Below, piece after piece: positions 8,940-17,710 of a stretch of DNA of 64,000 nucleotides. Under the pieces are notes generated by a model. The model was given only the letters and a program-made list of their open reading frames with translations. It did not search any database and was not told the DNA's origin. The position numbers and the translations under genes are program-made. Each line of letters opens with the position of its first letter. Position 1 is the first letter of the stretch. Source of the stretch: Neomegalonema sp. (GTDB lineage Bacteria; Pseudomonadota; Alphaproteobacteria; Rhodobacterales; Rhodobacteraceae); NCBI GenBank assembly GCA_022760435.1, contig JALEFY010000025.1, positions 62,001 to 126,000 on the forward strand, read 5' to 3'.

Positions 8940-9167
8940 TCAGGCCAGCAGCGATTTGATCTCATCGAGAAGCGCGAGGCGTTGCTTGCGCAACTCTTCC
9001 ATGTGCTCATCGCTCATCGGCTCGACATCGGTTTCGCCGCGATGGATCTGCCGGTTGAGCTCATGATACTGGTCGGCGATTTTCGCCACATGCGGGTTTG
9101 CTGCTTTGGCTTGGGCGATCTTGTCTGCGGGGAAAAATTCGGTGAGTTCATTGGGGGTATGAGACAT
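8940..9167 (-). CDS. DUF465 (YdcH-type) small protein
   Basis: A 75-residue, mostly helical protein with the DUF465/YdcH pattern: a short conserved helix (HVAKIADQYHELNRQIHRGE) and a C-terminal charged helix ending MEELRKQRLALLDEIKSLL. These small proteins are common in proteobacteria and have no established function. The ribosome binding site AGGAG precedes the ATG. It stands alone, convergent with the upstream nucleotidyltransferase gene. Confidence 0.85.
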   Translation of the reverse strand: MSHTPNELTEFFPADKIAQAKAANPHVAKIADQYHELNRQIHRGETDVEPMSDEHMEELRKQRLALLDEIKSLLA

Positions 9168-9397
9168 GAAATACTCCTTTTTCTCATGCGCATCGGTGCC
9201 AGGTTGGGCGCGAGGCTGAATGCCCGGCCGCAGATCCAGGCCCGGTCGCCTGCGCCAGGCATAAGGTTAGACCGGTTTTCTCGAGGCAAGTTTGCTCCAG
9301 AACAAATTTTTGGATCTGATGGCAAAGAAAATCTCCGGGAACAAAATCGCCTTGGTAAAAATCTGCCCTGTGATCCGGATTTCGCGGATTTTCGTGC

Positions 9398-9426
9398 TTG
9401 ACGCCTGTGAACGGCATGACTAAACA
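9398..9426 (+). promoter_or_regulatory. promoter of the tRNA-Asp gene
   Basis: TTGACG (9398-9403) and TAAACA (9421-9426) are separated by exactly 17 bases and end 36 bases before the tRNA 5' end. This fits a housekeeping sigma-70 promoter for a stable RNA gene. The rest of the 295-base spacer from 9168 shows no gene. Confidence 0.7.
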
Positions 9427-9462
9427 CGAGGCTCCGGAGCGGGTCACCGCTTCGAAGAGATT

Positions 9463-9539
9463 GCGGTTGTAGCTCAGTTGGTTAGAGTGCCGGCCTGTCA
9501 CGCCGGAGGTCGCGGGTTCGAGCCCCGTCAACCGCGCCA
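9463..9539 (+). tRNA. tRNA-Asp (anticodon GTC)
   Basis: A 77-base cloverleaf including an encoded CCA end. The acceptor stem GCGGTTG pairs with CAACCGC. The D-arm contains AGCTCAGTTGGTTAGAGT, the anticodon stem CCGGC/GCCGG encloses the loop CTGTCAC with anticodon GTC at 9497-9499, and the T-arm holds GGTTCGAGCC. The discriminator base is G, an identity element for tRNA-Asp. It is transcribed alone from the promoter at 9398. Confidence 0.98.
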
Positions 9540-9695
9540 TCTCTCCTTTCCCCCTCCATTATCTCATCAATGTCCGCCCACGAGCGTTGCTGTTCGACCG
9601 GGTGCTTCGGTTCGACGTTCGAGTCGCGCTGCTGGTGGAACCGTTCCGCCCCCGCAGGCATTCCTTTTCCATAATCAAAAAAGGGAATTGCCGGA

Positions 9696-10067
9696 ATGAA
9701 GACCAGTTTGATCTTGTGGGATATCGAGCGGCGCTTGTGGATGGAGGGGCTGCCAGAGGCGGAGCGGTATATCGACCGGGACGCTTTCATCATCCTGCCC
9801 GACCCCATCGGTGCGTTGGTGGGTAAGGAGATTTCTCGTCGGTTGCGCGACATGCCGCGCTGGCGGGGCGTTTTCTTTGAGAAGACTTCCTGCTGGGTGC
9901 GTGAGAATGTGGCCGTTCTCTCTTACCGTGCTTCCGCCGTGCGCACGCCCGATGATCGAGCGCAATCCCCCTCCTTGATCACGAATTGCGCGTCTTCGTA
10001 TTCGCGGAGCGCCAAGGGCTGGAAGCTCATCGCTCATCAGCAGGGTGACGAGGCGCTGATCGCCTGA
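9696..10067 (+). CDS. NTF2/SnoaL-like (DUF4440 type) protein
   Basis: A 123-residue protein with the cone-shaped NTF2-like fold pattern: an N-terminal helix with LWDIERRLWMEGLPEAERYI, a middle FIILPDPIGALVGKEI, then beta strands ending KGWKLIAHQQ, the typical last strand of DUF4440/SnoaL-like proteins. Such proteins are small-molecule-binding or isomerase-like and cannot be assigned a substrate here. It lies between tRNA-Asp and pip, in the same direction as pip, with 92 bases to that gene. Confidence 0.7.
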   Translation: MKTSLILWDIERRLWMEGLPEAERYIDRDAFIILPDPIGALVGKEISRRLRDMPRWRGVFFEKTSCWVRENVAVLSYRASAVRTPDDRAQSPSLITNCASSYSRSAKGWKLIAHQQGDEALIA

Positions 10068-10159
10068 TCGCGCGCGAGAGAGGTGGCAAGGGGATAGGTT
10101 CCGAGGGGAGCGGCGTTAAGGGTCTCGACGGCTGATCCGCTCTCGTCTAAGCGAGGGAC

Positions 10160-11131
10160 ATGGATCTCGCTCGATATCTGCACGCCGCCGTCCCGCTCAA
10201 AGGGGCAGGAACTTTGCCGGTCTCCGATGGCCATGTGATTGATTATGACATCGCCGGGCCCGACAATGCGCCATCGGTTCTGATGCTGCATGGCGGCCCC
10301 GGGAGCGGGCGCAATCGTGACCAGCGTTGGCTGTTTGACCCATCGCGATATCGCACGATCGCCTTTGATCAGCGCGGCTCAGGGCAGAGCACGCCCTTCG
10401 CCTCCATCGAACACAATACCACCGCGCATCTGATTGATGACATCGAGCGCCTGCGCATGGCGCTCGGCATTGAGCGTTGGATCGTCTTTGGCGGCTCCTG
10501 GGGAGCAACGCTGGCTCTGGCCTATGCATATGCGCATCCCGAGCAGGTGCGGGGGCTGGTCCTTTACGGGGTGTTTTTGTGCAGGCCATGCGAGATCGAC
10601 GGGCTGTTTGGCCGCGACGGCTCGGCGGCGTTGTTCTTTCCAGAGCTCTATGAGCGGTTTCTCGATCCGCTGCCCAAAAGCGATCGCGCCGATCCGGTGC
10701 TTGGCTATGGGCGGCTGATGCATGGCTCGGATGCGTCTGTGCGCGAGCGCGCCTTGCGCGAATGGTTGCGGCTCGAGGCGCGGCTCTCCAGCGTGCATGC
10801 CACGGATGCCAGCGCTGACGCGGTGGCCGATGATTGGCGGGCGCAAACCGCGCATGCGGTGATTGAGCAACATTATTTCCAGCATCACGGCTTCATCGAC
10901 GGACAGGAGATCCTGGATCGGCCGGGGCCTTTGCGAAAATTGCCCACTCAGATCATTGCCGGACGCTATGACATGATCTGCCCCCCTTCCACGGCCTTCG
11001 ATCTCTATCGCGCTATGCCGCAAAGCCATTTGAGCATCGTTCCGGAGGCGGGCCACACCTGGCGCGATCCGGGTAATCCGCGCGCGCTGCGTCAGGCAGT
11101 GGACGAGATCTGCCGCATTTTGCCTCACTAG
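10160..11131 (+). CDS. pip: proline iminopeptidase
   Basis: A 323-residue alpha/beta hydrolase of peptidase family S33, which removes N-terminal proline from peptides. The oxyanion motif HGGPGSG (residues 44-50), DQRGSGQS, and the nucleophile elbow GGSWGATLAL with Ser113 are clear. The acid in IAGRYDMICPP and the histidine in EAGHTWRDPG complete the triad. The ribosome binding site GCGAGGGAC directly precedes the ATG. It is cytoplasmic, since there is no signal peptide. Confidence 0.92.
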   Translation: MDLARYLHAAVPLKGAGTLPVSDGHVIDYDIAGPDNAPSVLMLHGGPGSGRNRDQRWLFDPSRYRTIAFDQRGSGQSTPFASIEHNTTAHLIDDIERLRMALGIERWIVFGGSWGATLALAYAYAHPEQVRGLVLYGVFLCRPCEIDGLFGRDGSAALFFPELYERFLDPLPKSDRADPVLGYGRLMHGSDASVRERALREWLRLEARLSSVHATDASADAVADDWRAQTAHAVIEQHYFQHHGFIDGQEILDRPGPLRKLPTQIIAGRYDMICPPSTAFDLYRAMPQSHLSIVPEAGHTWRDPGNPRALRQAVDEICRILPH

Positions 11132-11500
11132 GCAGGCGCGCGGCGGGTTGGTCGAGCTGCGATTTTATAAGGTCTTGAAAAACCTTGCGAAAACAAGTCT
11201 CTGCCGTGGCGTCAGGTATCTGACCAACGACTGGTCGCGACAAATCCGGCCATAAAACGAGCAGATTTCATTTGCTGTTCGGCGGCAAGAGATTACAACG
11301 CCCCTCTAACGCAAACGGTCTTGGTGCCCGCGCGGCGCGCGAAGCCATTGACCATTCTGCCTTGCGTGATAGACCGCAGGCAAACGCGACGACTTTAGTC
11401 TAAGAGATTCTCTGAGATGGGGATTGTCAGACGAAGGTCAAGCGAGGCGGGCCGCTCCTGTTTTGTGCGAGGGCGGTCGGCTCAGCCAAAGGAGAGGCAA
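11132..11500 (+). promoter_or_regulatory. non-coding region upstream of the nuo operon
   Basis: This 369-base spacer separates pip from nuoA and should carry the nuo promoter. One weak candidate is TTGACC (11348-11353) with TAGACC 16 bases later (11370-11375); it is far from consensus in the -10 box. The reading frame that continues nuoA upstream from 11417 looks non-coding. A good ribosome binding site (AAGGAGAGG) ends 3 bases before the nuoA GTG. No clear terminator for pip was seen. Confidence 0.5.
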
Positions 11501-11866
11501 GTGGACGAGCTCTTACGCGAATATCTTCCCATTCTCATCTTTATCGGCTTGGCGATCGGCCTGGGGCTCGTTCTCGTGCTCGCCGCCGTGGTGCTCGCGG
11601 TCTCTCGCCCGGATCCGGAAAAGAACTCGGCCTATGAGTGCGGCTTCAACGCCTTTGACGATGCGCGGATGAAATTCGACGTCCGCTTTTATCTCGTCTC
11701 GATCCTTTTCATCATCTTCGACCTTGAGGTGGCCTTCCTGTTTCCCTGGGCGGCGTCCTTTGCGGACATGTCCGATCTGGGCTTCTGGTCGATGCTGGTT
11801 TTCCTGGCCGTGCTGACGGTTGGCTTCATTTATGAATGGAACAAAGGAGCGTTGGAATGGGAGTGA
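11501..11866 (+). CDS. nuoA: NADH-quinone oxidoreductase subunit A
   Basis: A 121-residue membrane subunit of respiratory complex I, with three transmembrane helices (around residues 8-33, 63-83 and 91-111). The conserved [21 protein letters not shown] loop between helices 1 and 2 sits near the quinone channel. The GTG start at 11501 is preferred over upstream ATGs because AAGGAGAGG lies just before it and the usual family length is 118-125. It overlaps nuoB by 10 bases, so the two are coupled. First gene of the nuo operon. Confidence 0.95.
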   Translation: MDELLREYLPILIFIGLAIGLGLVLVLAAVVLAVSRPDPEKNSAYECGFNAFDDARMKFDVRFYLVSILFIIFDLEVAFLFPWAASFADMSDLGFWSMLVFLAVLTVGFIYEWNKGALEWE

Positions 11867-12414
11867 TCACCAATGACGGCGCGATGAGCCCGGCCGGTGC
11901 GATCGCTGCTGGGCCCGATCGCGAAGTGGCCACTCGGGCGCTTTCCAACGAGCTTGCGGATAAGGGCTTCATCCTCACGACGGCAGATGACCTGATCAAC
12001 TGGGCCCGCACCGGCTCGCTGATGTGGATGACCTTTGGTCTGGCGTGCTGTGCGGTCGAGATGATGCAGGCGTCGATGCCGCGTTATGATGTCGAGCGGT
12101 TCGGCTTCGCCCCGCGCGCCAGCCCGCGCCAGTCGGATGTGATGATCGTCGCCGGTACGCTGACCAACAAGATGGCGCCGGCGCTGCGCAAGGTTTACGA
12201 CCAGATGCCCGAGCCGCGCTATGTGATCTCGATGGGCTCCTGCGCCAATGGCGGCGGCTACTACCATTATTCCTATTCGGTGGTGCGCGGCTGCGATCGG
12301 GTGGTGCCGGTCGATGTCTATGTGCCGGGATGCCCGCCGACGGCCGAAGCGCTCGTCTACGGTATCTTGCAATTGCAGCGCAAGATCCGCCGCACTGGCA
12401 CGCTCGAGCGCTGA
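11857..12414 (+). CDS. nuoB: NADH-quinone oxidoreductase subunit B
   Basis: A 185-residue peripheral subunit that holds iron-sulphur cluster N2, the direct electron donor to quinone. The four ligand cysteines are visible in [27 protein letters not shown] and [12 protein letters not shown]. The ATG at 11857 follows AAAGGAG and overlaps the end of nuoA. The first 30 residues are a poorly conserved extension, as usual in alphaproteobacteria. Confidence 0.96.
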   Translation: MGVITNDGAMSPAGAIAAGPDREVATRALSNELADKGFILTTADDLINWARTGSLMWMTFGLACCAVEMMQASMPRYDVERFGFAPRASPRQSDVMIVAGTLTNKMAPALRKVYDQMPEPRYVISMGSCANGGGYYHYSYSVVRGCDRVVPVDVYVPGCPPTAEALVYGILQLQRKIRRTGTLER

Positions 12415-12427
12415 GGAGGGACGGCAG

Positions 12428-13042
12428 ATGGCACAAACTCTGGGGCAAGGCCTGCACGATCTGGCCGAAATTATCGAAACCGCGCTCGGCGATGCCTTCG
12501 TCTCGGCGCAGGTTGTTCATGACGAGCTGACGGTGCATGTCGCGCGCAGCCAGATCGCGACCGCGATCGAGACGCTGCGGGAGAACTCGGCCTGTCAGTT
12601 TACCTCGCTGATCGATCTGACCGGGGTGGACTATCCGGGGCGCGAGCGGCGCTTTGACGTCGTCTATCACCTGCTGTCGATGCCGCAGAACCAGCGGGTT
12701 CGGGTTGTGACGCAGGCGCGCGAGGATGAAGCGGTGCCGTCGATCACGGAGGTCTTTCCGGTCGCCAACTGGTTCGAGCGTGAAGCCTTCGACATGTATG
12801 GCATCATCTTCTCGGGCCATCCGGATTTGCGCCGGATCCTGACCGATTACGGCTTTCGCGGCTATCCGCTGCGCAAGGATTTCCCGACCACCGGCTATAC
12901 CGAAGTGCGCTATGACGAGACCGCCAAGCGCGTGGTCTATGAACCGGTGACGCTGGTGCAGGAATACCGCCAGTTCGATTTCCTCTCCCCATGGGAAAGC
13001 GCGCAATATGTGCTTCCCGGGGATGAAAAGAAGGACGGTTGA
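12428..13042 (+). CDS. nuoC: NADH-quinone oxidoreductase subunit C
   Basis: A 204-residue peripheral subunit (30 kDa type) that packs against NuoD. The family signature [20 protein letters not shown] is present, followed by [11 protein letters not shown]. The ATG at 12428 has GAGGAGGG a few bases upstream and lies 13 bases after nuoB. It is separate from nuoD rather than fused as in Escherichia coli, which is normal for alphaproteobacteria. Confidence 0.96.
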   Translation: MAQTLGQGLHDLAEIIETALGDAFVSAQVVHDELTVHVARSQIATAIETLRENSACQFTSLIDLTGVDYPGRERRFDVVYHLLSMPQNQRVRVVTQAREDEAVPSITEVFPVANWFEREAFDMYGIIFSGHPDLRRILTDYGFRGYPLRKDFPTTGYTEVRYDETAKRVVYEPVTLVQEYRQFDFLSPWESAQYVLPGDEKKDG

Positions 13043-13069
13043 GCCCTCGCGCCGATCCGAGGGCAGGTG

Positions 13070-13156
13070 ATGGAGATCTCGATTGAAACCGCGACCCTGC
13101 TCGCGGCAATCGTTGGCGCCATCGGGTCGGGTTTGACCCTCGCCGATCCGGGGTGA
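13070..13156 (+). CDS. possible 28-residue hydrophobic peptide between nuoC and nuoD
   Basis: The 156-base nuoC-nuoD gap holds a short frame, ATG at 13070, giving MEISIETATLLAAIVGAIGS and 8 more residues (28 in all). It could form one short membrane helix. GGCAGG lies just upstream as a weak ribosome binding site. Extra small frames are known within the related Paracoccus nuo cluster, but nothing proves that this one is translated. Confidence 0.25.
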   Translation: MEISIETATLLAAIVGAIGSGLTLADPG

Positions 13157-13198
13157 GGGCAAAGGATCACAAAAGCCTCGTGGGAGGTTGTTGGAGAA

Positions 13199-14440
13199 AT
13201 GGCCATGGACGGCACGAGAGATTTCAGCGGCAAGGTCAGTGCGGACAAGCGTCCGGGCGAGCAGAGCATCCGCAATTTCAACATCAACTTTGGCCCGCAG
13301 CACCCGGCAGCGCATGGCGTGTTGCGCATGGTGCTTGAGCTTGATGGCGAGATTGTCGAGCGCTGCGATCCGCATATCGGACTGCTGCATCGCGGCACCG
13401 AAAAGCTGATGGAGAGCCGCACCTATCTGCAAAACCTGCCCTATTTCGACCGGCTCGACTATGTGGCGCCGATGAATCAGGAGCATGCCTGGTGTCTGGC
13501 CATCGAGAAGCTGGTGGGCGCCGAGGTGCCGCGCCGCGGCTCGCTGATCCGGGTGCTCTATTCCGAAATGGGCCGGATCCTCAACCATTTGCTCAATGTC
13601 ACCACGCAGGCGATGGATGTCGGCGCGTTGACGCCGCCGCTCTGGGGCTTTGAAGAGCGCGAAAAGCTGATGGTGTTCTATGAGCGCGCCTGCGGTGCGC
13701 GGCTCCATGCCGCCTATTTCCGGCCGGGCGGCGTGCATCAGGATCTCGACCCCAAGTTGCTCGCGGATATTCGCGAATGGTGCGAAGCCTTCCCGCAGGT
13801 GCTCGATGATCTCGAAGGGCTGCTGACCGAGAACCGGATCTTCAAGCAGCGCAATGTCGATATCGCGGTGGTGAGCCTGCAAGAGGCGCAGGAATGGGGC
13901 TTTTCGGGCGTCATGGTGCGCGGCTCGGGCTGGGCCTGGGATCTGCGCCGGGCTCAACCTTATGAATGCTATGATGAATTCGAGTTCATGATCCCGATCG
14001 GCAAGAACGGCGACTGCTATGATCGCTATCTGTGCCGCATGGAGGAGATGCGCGAGAGCACCAAGATCATGCTTCAGGCGCTCGACAAGCTCGAGGCATG
14101 CACCGGCGAGCCGGTTCTGGCGACCGATGCCAAATTCGCGCCGCCGCGCCGGGGGGAAATGAAGCGCTCGATGGAAGCGCTGATCCATCATTTCAAGCTC
14201 TATACCGAGGGCTTCCACGTGCCCAAAGGCGAGGTCTATGCCGCCGTGGAGGCGCCCAAGGGCGAGTTCGGCGTCTATCTCGTCTCCGACGGCACCAACA
14301 AACCCTACAAGTCGAAGATCCGTGCGCCGGGCTACGCGCATCTGCACGCGATGGACCATCTGTGCCGCGGCCATATGCTGGCCGATGTGAGCGCGGTGAT
14401 CGGGTCCCTGGATGTTGTGTTTGGGGAGATCGACCGCTGA
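13199..14440 (+). CDS. nuoD: NADH-quinone oxidoreductase subunit D
   Basis: A 413-residue, 49 kDa-type subunit that forms much of the quinone-binding cavity with NuoB. It shares ancestry with the [NiFe]-hydrogenase large subunit. [13 protein letters not shown] holds the histidine that contacts the quinone head group, [12 protein letters not shown] is conserved, and the middle [18 protein letters not shown] and C-terminal segments are typical. The start at 13199 follows TTGGAGAA. Confidence 0.97.
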   Translation: MAMDGTRDFSGKVSADKRPGEQSIRNFNINFGPQHPAAHGVLRMVLELDGEIVERCDPHIGLLHRGTEKLMESRTYLQNLPYFDRLDYVAPMNQEHAWCLAIEKLVGAEVPRRGSLIRVLYSEMGRILNHLLNVTTQAMDVGALTPPLWGFEEREKLMVFYERACGARLHAAYFRPGGVHQDLDPKLLADIREWCEAFPQVLDDLEGLLTENRIFKQRNVDIAVVSLQEAQEWGFSGVMVRGSGWAWDLRRAQPYECYDEFEFMIPIGKNGDCYDRYLCRMEEMRESTKIMLQALDKLEACTGEPVLATDAKFAPPRRGEMKRSMEALIHHFKLYTEGFHVPKGEVYAAVEAPKGEFGVYLVSDGTNKPYKSKIRAPGYAHLHAMDHLCRGHMLADVSAVIGSLDVVFGEIDR

Positions 14441-14459
14441 GGCGGGCTTTGGGACGGGC

Positions 14460-14975
14460 ATGAGCAAGCTGAGCTTCATCGAGATGATCGCTTTGGCCTT
14501 CACCGGTCTCGCCGGGATCGCATCGGCTGTGCAGGCCTATGTGTCCTACGAGACCCGTGGTGAGGTGTCCCGGGCGATCGTGTTCTCGGAACGCATCGAT
14601 GCTTGCTCGGATGTGCTGGTCGCCATCGAACCCTTTGTGCGCAAGGCCGCAGAAACCCGGCCTGCGATCGAGGGTAAGCCCGCGAGCGGCGAGGGGCGCT
14701 ATTCGCTCCCCGGTCTGTTCTATGGACAATCGGCTGGCAGCTCGGCCTTCAAGTCCCGGCATGAGCCGCGCTTGCAGGATTGGGAGCGGGCCTATTCGAC
14801 CTTCAAGATCGTGCTGCCCGAGGCGTTCCAGCCCGCGGGGAGCTATTTCAACGGATTGATCACGCGCCAGATCGAGGACGCCAATTTCCTCGATCGCGGC
14901 GAGATGATCACGACATTGCGAGAGATCGAGCAGCAGGCACAGGCCCTAACCGGGCAATGCCGGCAGTTGTTCTGA
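14460..14975 (+). CDS. uncharacterised membrane-anchored protein inside the nuo operon
   Basis: A 171-residue product encoded between nuoD and nuoE, on the same strand, 19 bases after nuoD and 46 before nuoE. Residues 6-29 ([20 protein letters not shown] and beyond) form one hydrophobic helix; the rest is soluble, with a helical C-terminus ending [19 protein letters not shown] do not recognise a family. Accessory frames in this part of the operon are known in relatives (Paracoccus has six unidentified frames in its cluster). Co-transcription suggests a role linked to complex I or simply a hitchhiking gene. Confidence 0.7.
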   Translation: MSKLSFIEMIALAFTGLAGIASAVQAYVSYETRGEVSRAIVFSERIDACSDVLVAIEPFVRKAAETRPAIEGKPASGEGRYSLPGLFYGQSAGSSAFKSRHEPRLQDWERAYSTFKIVLPEAFQPAGSYFNGLITRQIEDANFLDRGEMITTLREIEQQAQALTGQCRQLF

Positions 14976-15021
14976 TCGAACACGGACTTGCGCGAGGGTA
15001 ACCGCGAGAGGATATGAGACG

Positions 15022-16185
15022 ATGAACCGCCGCCTAGCTCCCAGGAGCGTGCAACCCGCGTCCTTCGCCTTTACGCCTGACAATCAGGCTTGGGCGCAAG
15101 GCCAGATCTCCAAATACCCCGAAGGGCGTCAGGCCTCGGCGGTGATCCCGCTGCTGTGGCGCGCGCAGGAGCAGGAGGGCTGGGTCTCCCAACCGGCCAT
15201 CGAATATGTCGCGGCGATGCTCGATATGGCTGAGATCCGCGTGCTCGAGGTGGCGACCTTCTATTTCATGTTCAAGCTCGCCCCGGTCGGTTCGGTCGCG
15301 CATTTCGAGATGTGCGGCACCACGCCTTGCATGCTTTGCGGCTCTGAAGCGCTGGTCGAGGTCTGCAAGCAGAAGATCGCACCGCATGCCTTCGAGCTTT
15401 CCGCCGATGGCAAGTTCTCCTGGGAAGAGGTCGAGTGCCTCGGGGCCTGCTCCAATGCGCCGATGATCCAGGTCGGCGATGATTATTACGAGGATCTGAC
15501 GGCGGAGAGTTTCTCGGCGCTGATCGATGCCTTTGCCCGAGGCGAGCGCCCGCGCCCGGGCCCGCAAAATGGCCGCTTTGCCTCTGAACCGCTGGGCGGG
15601 CTGACATCCTTGCCGACCGATCCGGTGCATGAGAGCAACGCCTCTGTGGCTCTGGCGCTGGGCACCGATCCGCTGCCTCGGCAATTCTCCGGCGGCACCC
15701 CGCAATTTGCGTCGGAGAACCTGCTGGGAAAGCGCCAGGGGGCAGCGATCTCTAAGCCGAGCCCAAAGGTTGCGGCGATCTCTGCCCCGGGATCCAATGA
15801 AGATGAGAGCGATCGCGGGCCGGTTGCGCCCGTGACCGAGAATGCGGCGCTGGCTGAGTTGCGAGCGCAGACGGTGGGGCGGCTCGATCCGGCGCTGGAT
15901 GTGCCGACAGCCTCCGATTACACGCCGGAAACAGTCCCGGCGCAGTTCCGGCCGGAATTGCTGGGTCGGCCGACAGATGGCGGCGACGATCTGGAGCAAA
16001 TCCGGGGGATCGGGCCGCAACTGGGCGCCTTGCTCAAGGATCTGGGCATCTATCGCTATGCGCAGATCGCGAGCTGGACGCCGGAGAATGTCGCTTGGGT
16101 GAATGCGCATCTGGGCGGATGGAAGGGGCGGATCATCCGCGATGACTGGGTGGCTCAGGCGCGCGCCCTGCTTGCGAAGAAATAA
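15022..16185 (+). CDS. nuoE: NADH-quinone oxidoreductase subunit E with C-terminal extension
   Basis: The first roughly 170 residues are a normal 24 kDa-type subunit that carries the [2Fe-2S] cluster N1a: [12 protein letters not shown] and CLGACSNAP hold the four ligand cysteines. The protein is then extended to 387 residues. The extension is a low-complexity linker followed by a terminal domain ([20 protein letters not shown], then [18 protein letters not shown]) that resembles helix-hairpin-helix modules of ribosomal L21-associated or NuoE-like proteins. A long NuoE of this kind is characteristic of Rhodobacter-type bacteria. The extension is not needed for the cluster; its role is unknown. 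Confidence 0.95.
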   Translation: MNRRLAPRSVQPASFAFTPDNQAWAQGQISKYPEGRQASAVIPLLWRAQEQEGWVSQPAIEYVAAMLDMAEIRVLEVATFYFMFKLAPVGSVAHFEMCGTTPCMLCGSEALVEVCKQKIAPHAFELSADGKFSWEEVECLGACSNAPMIQVGDDYYEDLTAESFSALIDAFARGERPRPGPQNGRFASEPLGGLTSLPTDPVHESNASVALALGTDPLPRQFSGGTPQFASENLLGKRQGAAISKPSPKVAAISAPGSNEDESDRGPVAPVTENAALAELRAQTVGRLDPALDVPTASDYTPETVPAQFRPELLGRPTDGGDDLEQIRGIGPQLGALLKDLGIYRYAQIASWTPENVAWVNAHLGGWKGRIIRDDWVAQARALLAKK

Positions 16186-16227
16186 GCCGCGGCGCGGCAA
16201 TTCTAACTAGGACGGATCGACCAAGAG

Positions 16228-16398
16228 ATGTGGACCTACAGCACCATCAACCTCGTGATTACCCTGACCATTTTGGGGGTCGGGATCTTGGGGTTTCTCG
16301 GCGGTTGGCTGGCGCATCGCTCGGTGGTTCGCGAACGCAATAAACATGTCGGCGCTCAGATCGATGACGAGACGCAGACACATGGCTATGGAGCTTGA
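16228..16398 (+). CDS. 56-residue membrane protein between nuoE and nuoF
   Basis: A short frame starting [20 protein letters not shown] with a single hydrophobic helix (about residues 6-29) and then a charged tail rich in R, E and D. It ends 2 bases before the nuoF ATG. A weak ribosome binding site (CAAGAG) precedes the ATG. Tight packing against nuoF and a sensible membrane topology support translation. No family is recognised; it fits the class of small unidentified frames in alphaproteobacterial nuo clusters. Confidence 0.6.
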   Translation: MWTYSTINLVITLTILGVGILGFLGGWLAHRSVVRERNKHVGAQIDDETQTHGYGA

Positions 16399-16400
16399 GC

Positions 16401-17696
16401 ATGCTGAGCGACAGCGACCGCATTTTCCAGAATATCTACGGAATGAAGGACCGCAGCCTGGCGGGCGCCAGGGCGCGCGGCTGCTGGGATGGCACGGCCG
16501 CCCTGGTCGCACGCGGCGGCGAGGCGATCATTCAGGAGGTCAAGGATAGCGGGCTGCGCGGTCGCGGCGGCGCGGGCTTCCCGACCGGGCTCAAATGGTC
16601 GTTCATGCCCAAGGAAGTCGGCGAGCGCCCGCATTATCTCGTCGTGAACGCGGACGAATCCGAGCCCGGCACCTGCAAGGACCGCGAGATCATGCGCCAT
16701 GATCCGCATACCCTGATCGAAGGCTGCCTGCTGGCCAGTTTCGCGATGCAGGCCCATGCCTGCTATATCTATCTGCGCGGCGAATATATCCGCGAGCGTC
16801 AGGCGCTTCAGGTGGCCATTGACGAGGCTTACGATGCCGGGCTGCTCGGCAAGAACGCCGCCGGTTCGGGCTGGGATTTCGATCTCTACCTGCATCACGG
16901 TGCAGGCGCCTATATTTGCGGCGAGGAAACCGCGCTGATCGAAAGCCTTGAGGGCAAGAAGGGCATGCCGCGTCTGAAGCCGCCCTTCCCCGCTGGTGCC
17001 GGGCTCTATGGCTGCCCGACCACGGTGAACAATGTCGAGTCGATCGCGGTGGTACCCGAGATCCTGCGCCGCGGTGCGGAATGGTTCAAATCCTTCGGGC
17101 GCGAGAACAATGCTGGCACCAAGCTGTTCGCGATCTCGGGCCATGTCGAGCGGCCTTGTGTGGTCGAGGAAGCGATGTCGATCACCTTCCGCGAGCTGAT
17201 CGACCGCCATTGCGGCGGCATCCGCGGCGGCTGGGGCAATCTCAAGGCGATCATCCCCGGCGGCTCGTCGGTGCCATGCCTGAAGGCCGAGCAATGCGAC
17301 GATCTGATCATGGATTTCGACACCCTGCGCGGCCTGGGCTCGGGCCTTGGCACCGCGGCAGTGATCGTGATGGATGAGAGCACCGATATCATCAAGGCGA
17401 TCTGGCGCTTGTCGAAATTCTACAAGCATGAGAGCTGCGGCCAGTGCACGCCCTGCCGCGAAGGCACCGGCTGGATGATGCGGGTCATGGACCGCCTGGT
17501 GCGCGGTGAGGCCGAGATCGAAGAGATCGATACCCTGCTTGACGTCACCAAACAGGTGGAGGGTCACACGATCTGCGCACTCGGCGATGCGGCGGCCTGG
17601 CCGATCCAGGGGCTGATCCGCAACTTCCGCGACGAAATCGAAGACCGCATCAAGGCGCGCCAGACCGGTAAGGTCTCGGCGGTGGCAGCAGAGTAA
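16401..17696 (+). CDS. nuoF: NADH-quinone oxidoreductase subunit F
   Basis: A 431-residue, 51 kDa-type subunit that binds NADH and FMN and cluster N3. [14 protein letters not shown] forms the NADH-binding glycine-rich region, [19 protein letters not shown] the FMN site, and [14 protein letters not shown] plus the cysteine in [12 protein letters not shown] ligate the [4Fe-4S] cluster. The ATG at 16401 follows GGAGCTTGAGC, overlapping the end of the small upstream frame. Confidence 0.97.
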   Translation: MLSDSDRIFQNIYGMKDRSLAGARARGCWDGTAALVARGGEAIIQEVKDSGLRGRGGAGFPTGLKWSFMPKEVGERPHYLVVNADESEPGTCKDREIMRHDPHTLIEGCLLASFAMQAHACYIYLRGEYIRERQALQVAIDEAYDAGLLGKNAAGSGWDFDLYLHHGAGAYICGEETALIESLEGKKGMPRLKPPFPAGAGLYGCPTTVNNVESIAVVPEILRRGAEWFKSFGRENNAGTKLFAISGHVERPCVVEEAMSITFRELIDRHCGGIRGGWGNLKAIIPGGSSVPCLKAEQCDDLIMDFDTLRGLGSGLGTAAVIVMDESTDIIKAIWRLSKFYKHESCGQCTPCREGTGWMMRVMDRLVRGEAEIEEIDTLLDVTKQVEGHTICALGDAAAWPIQGLIRNFRDEIEDRIKARQTGKVSAVAAE

Positions 17697-17710
17697 GGGA
17701 GCGGCAAGAG

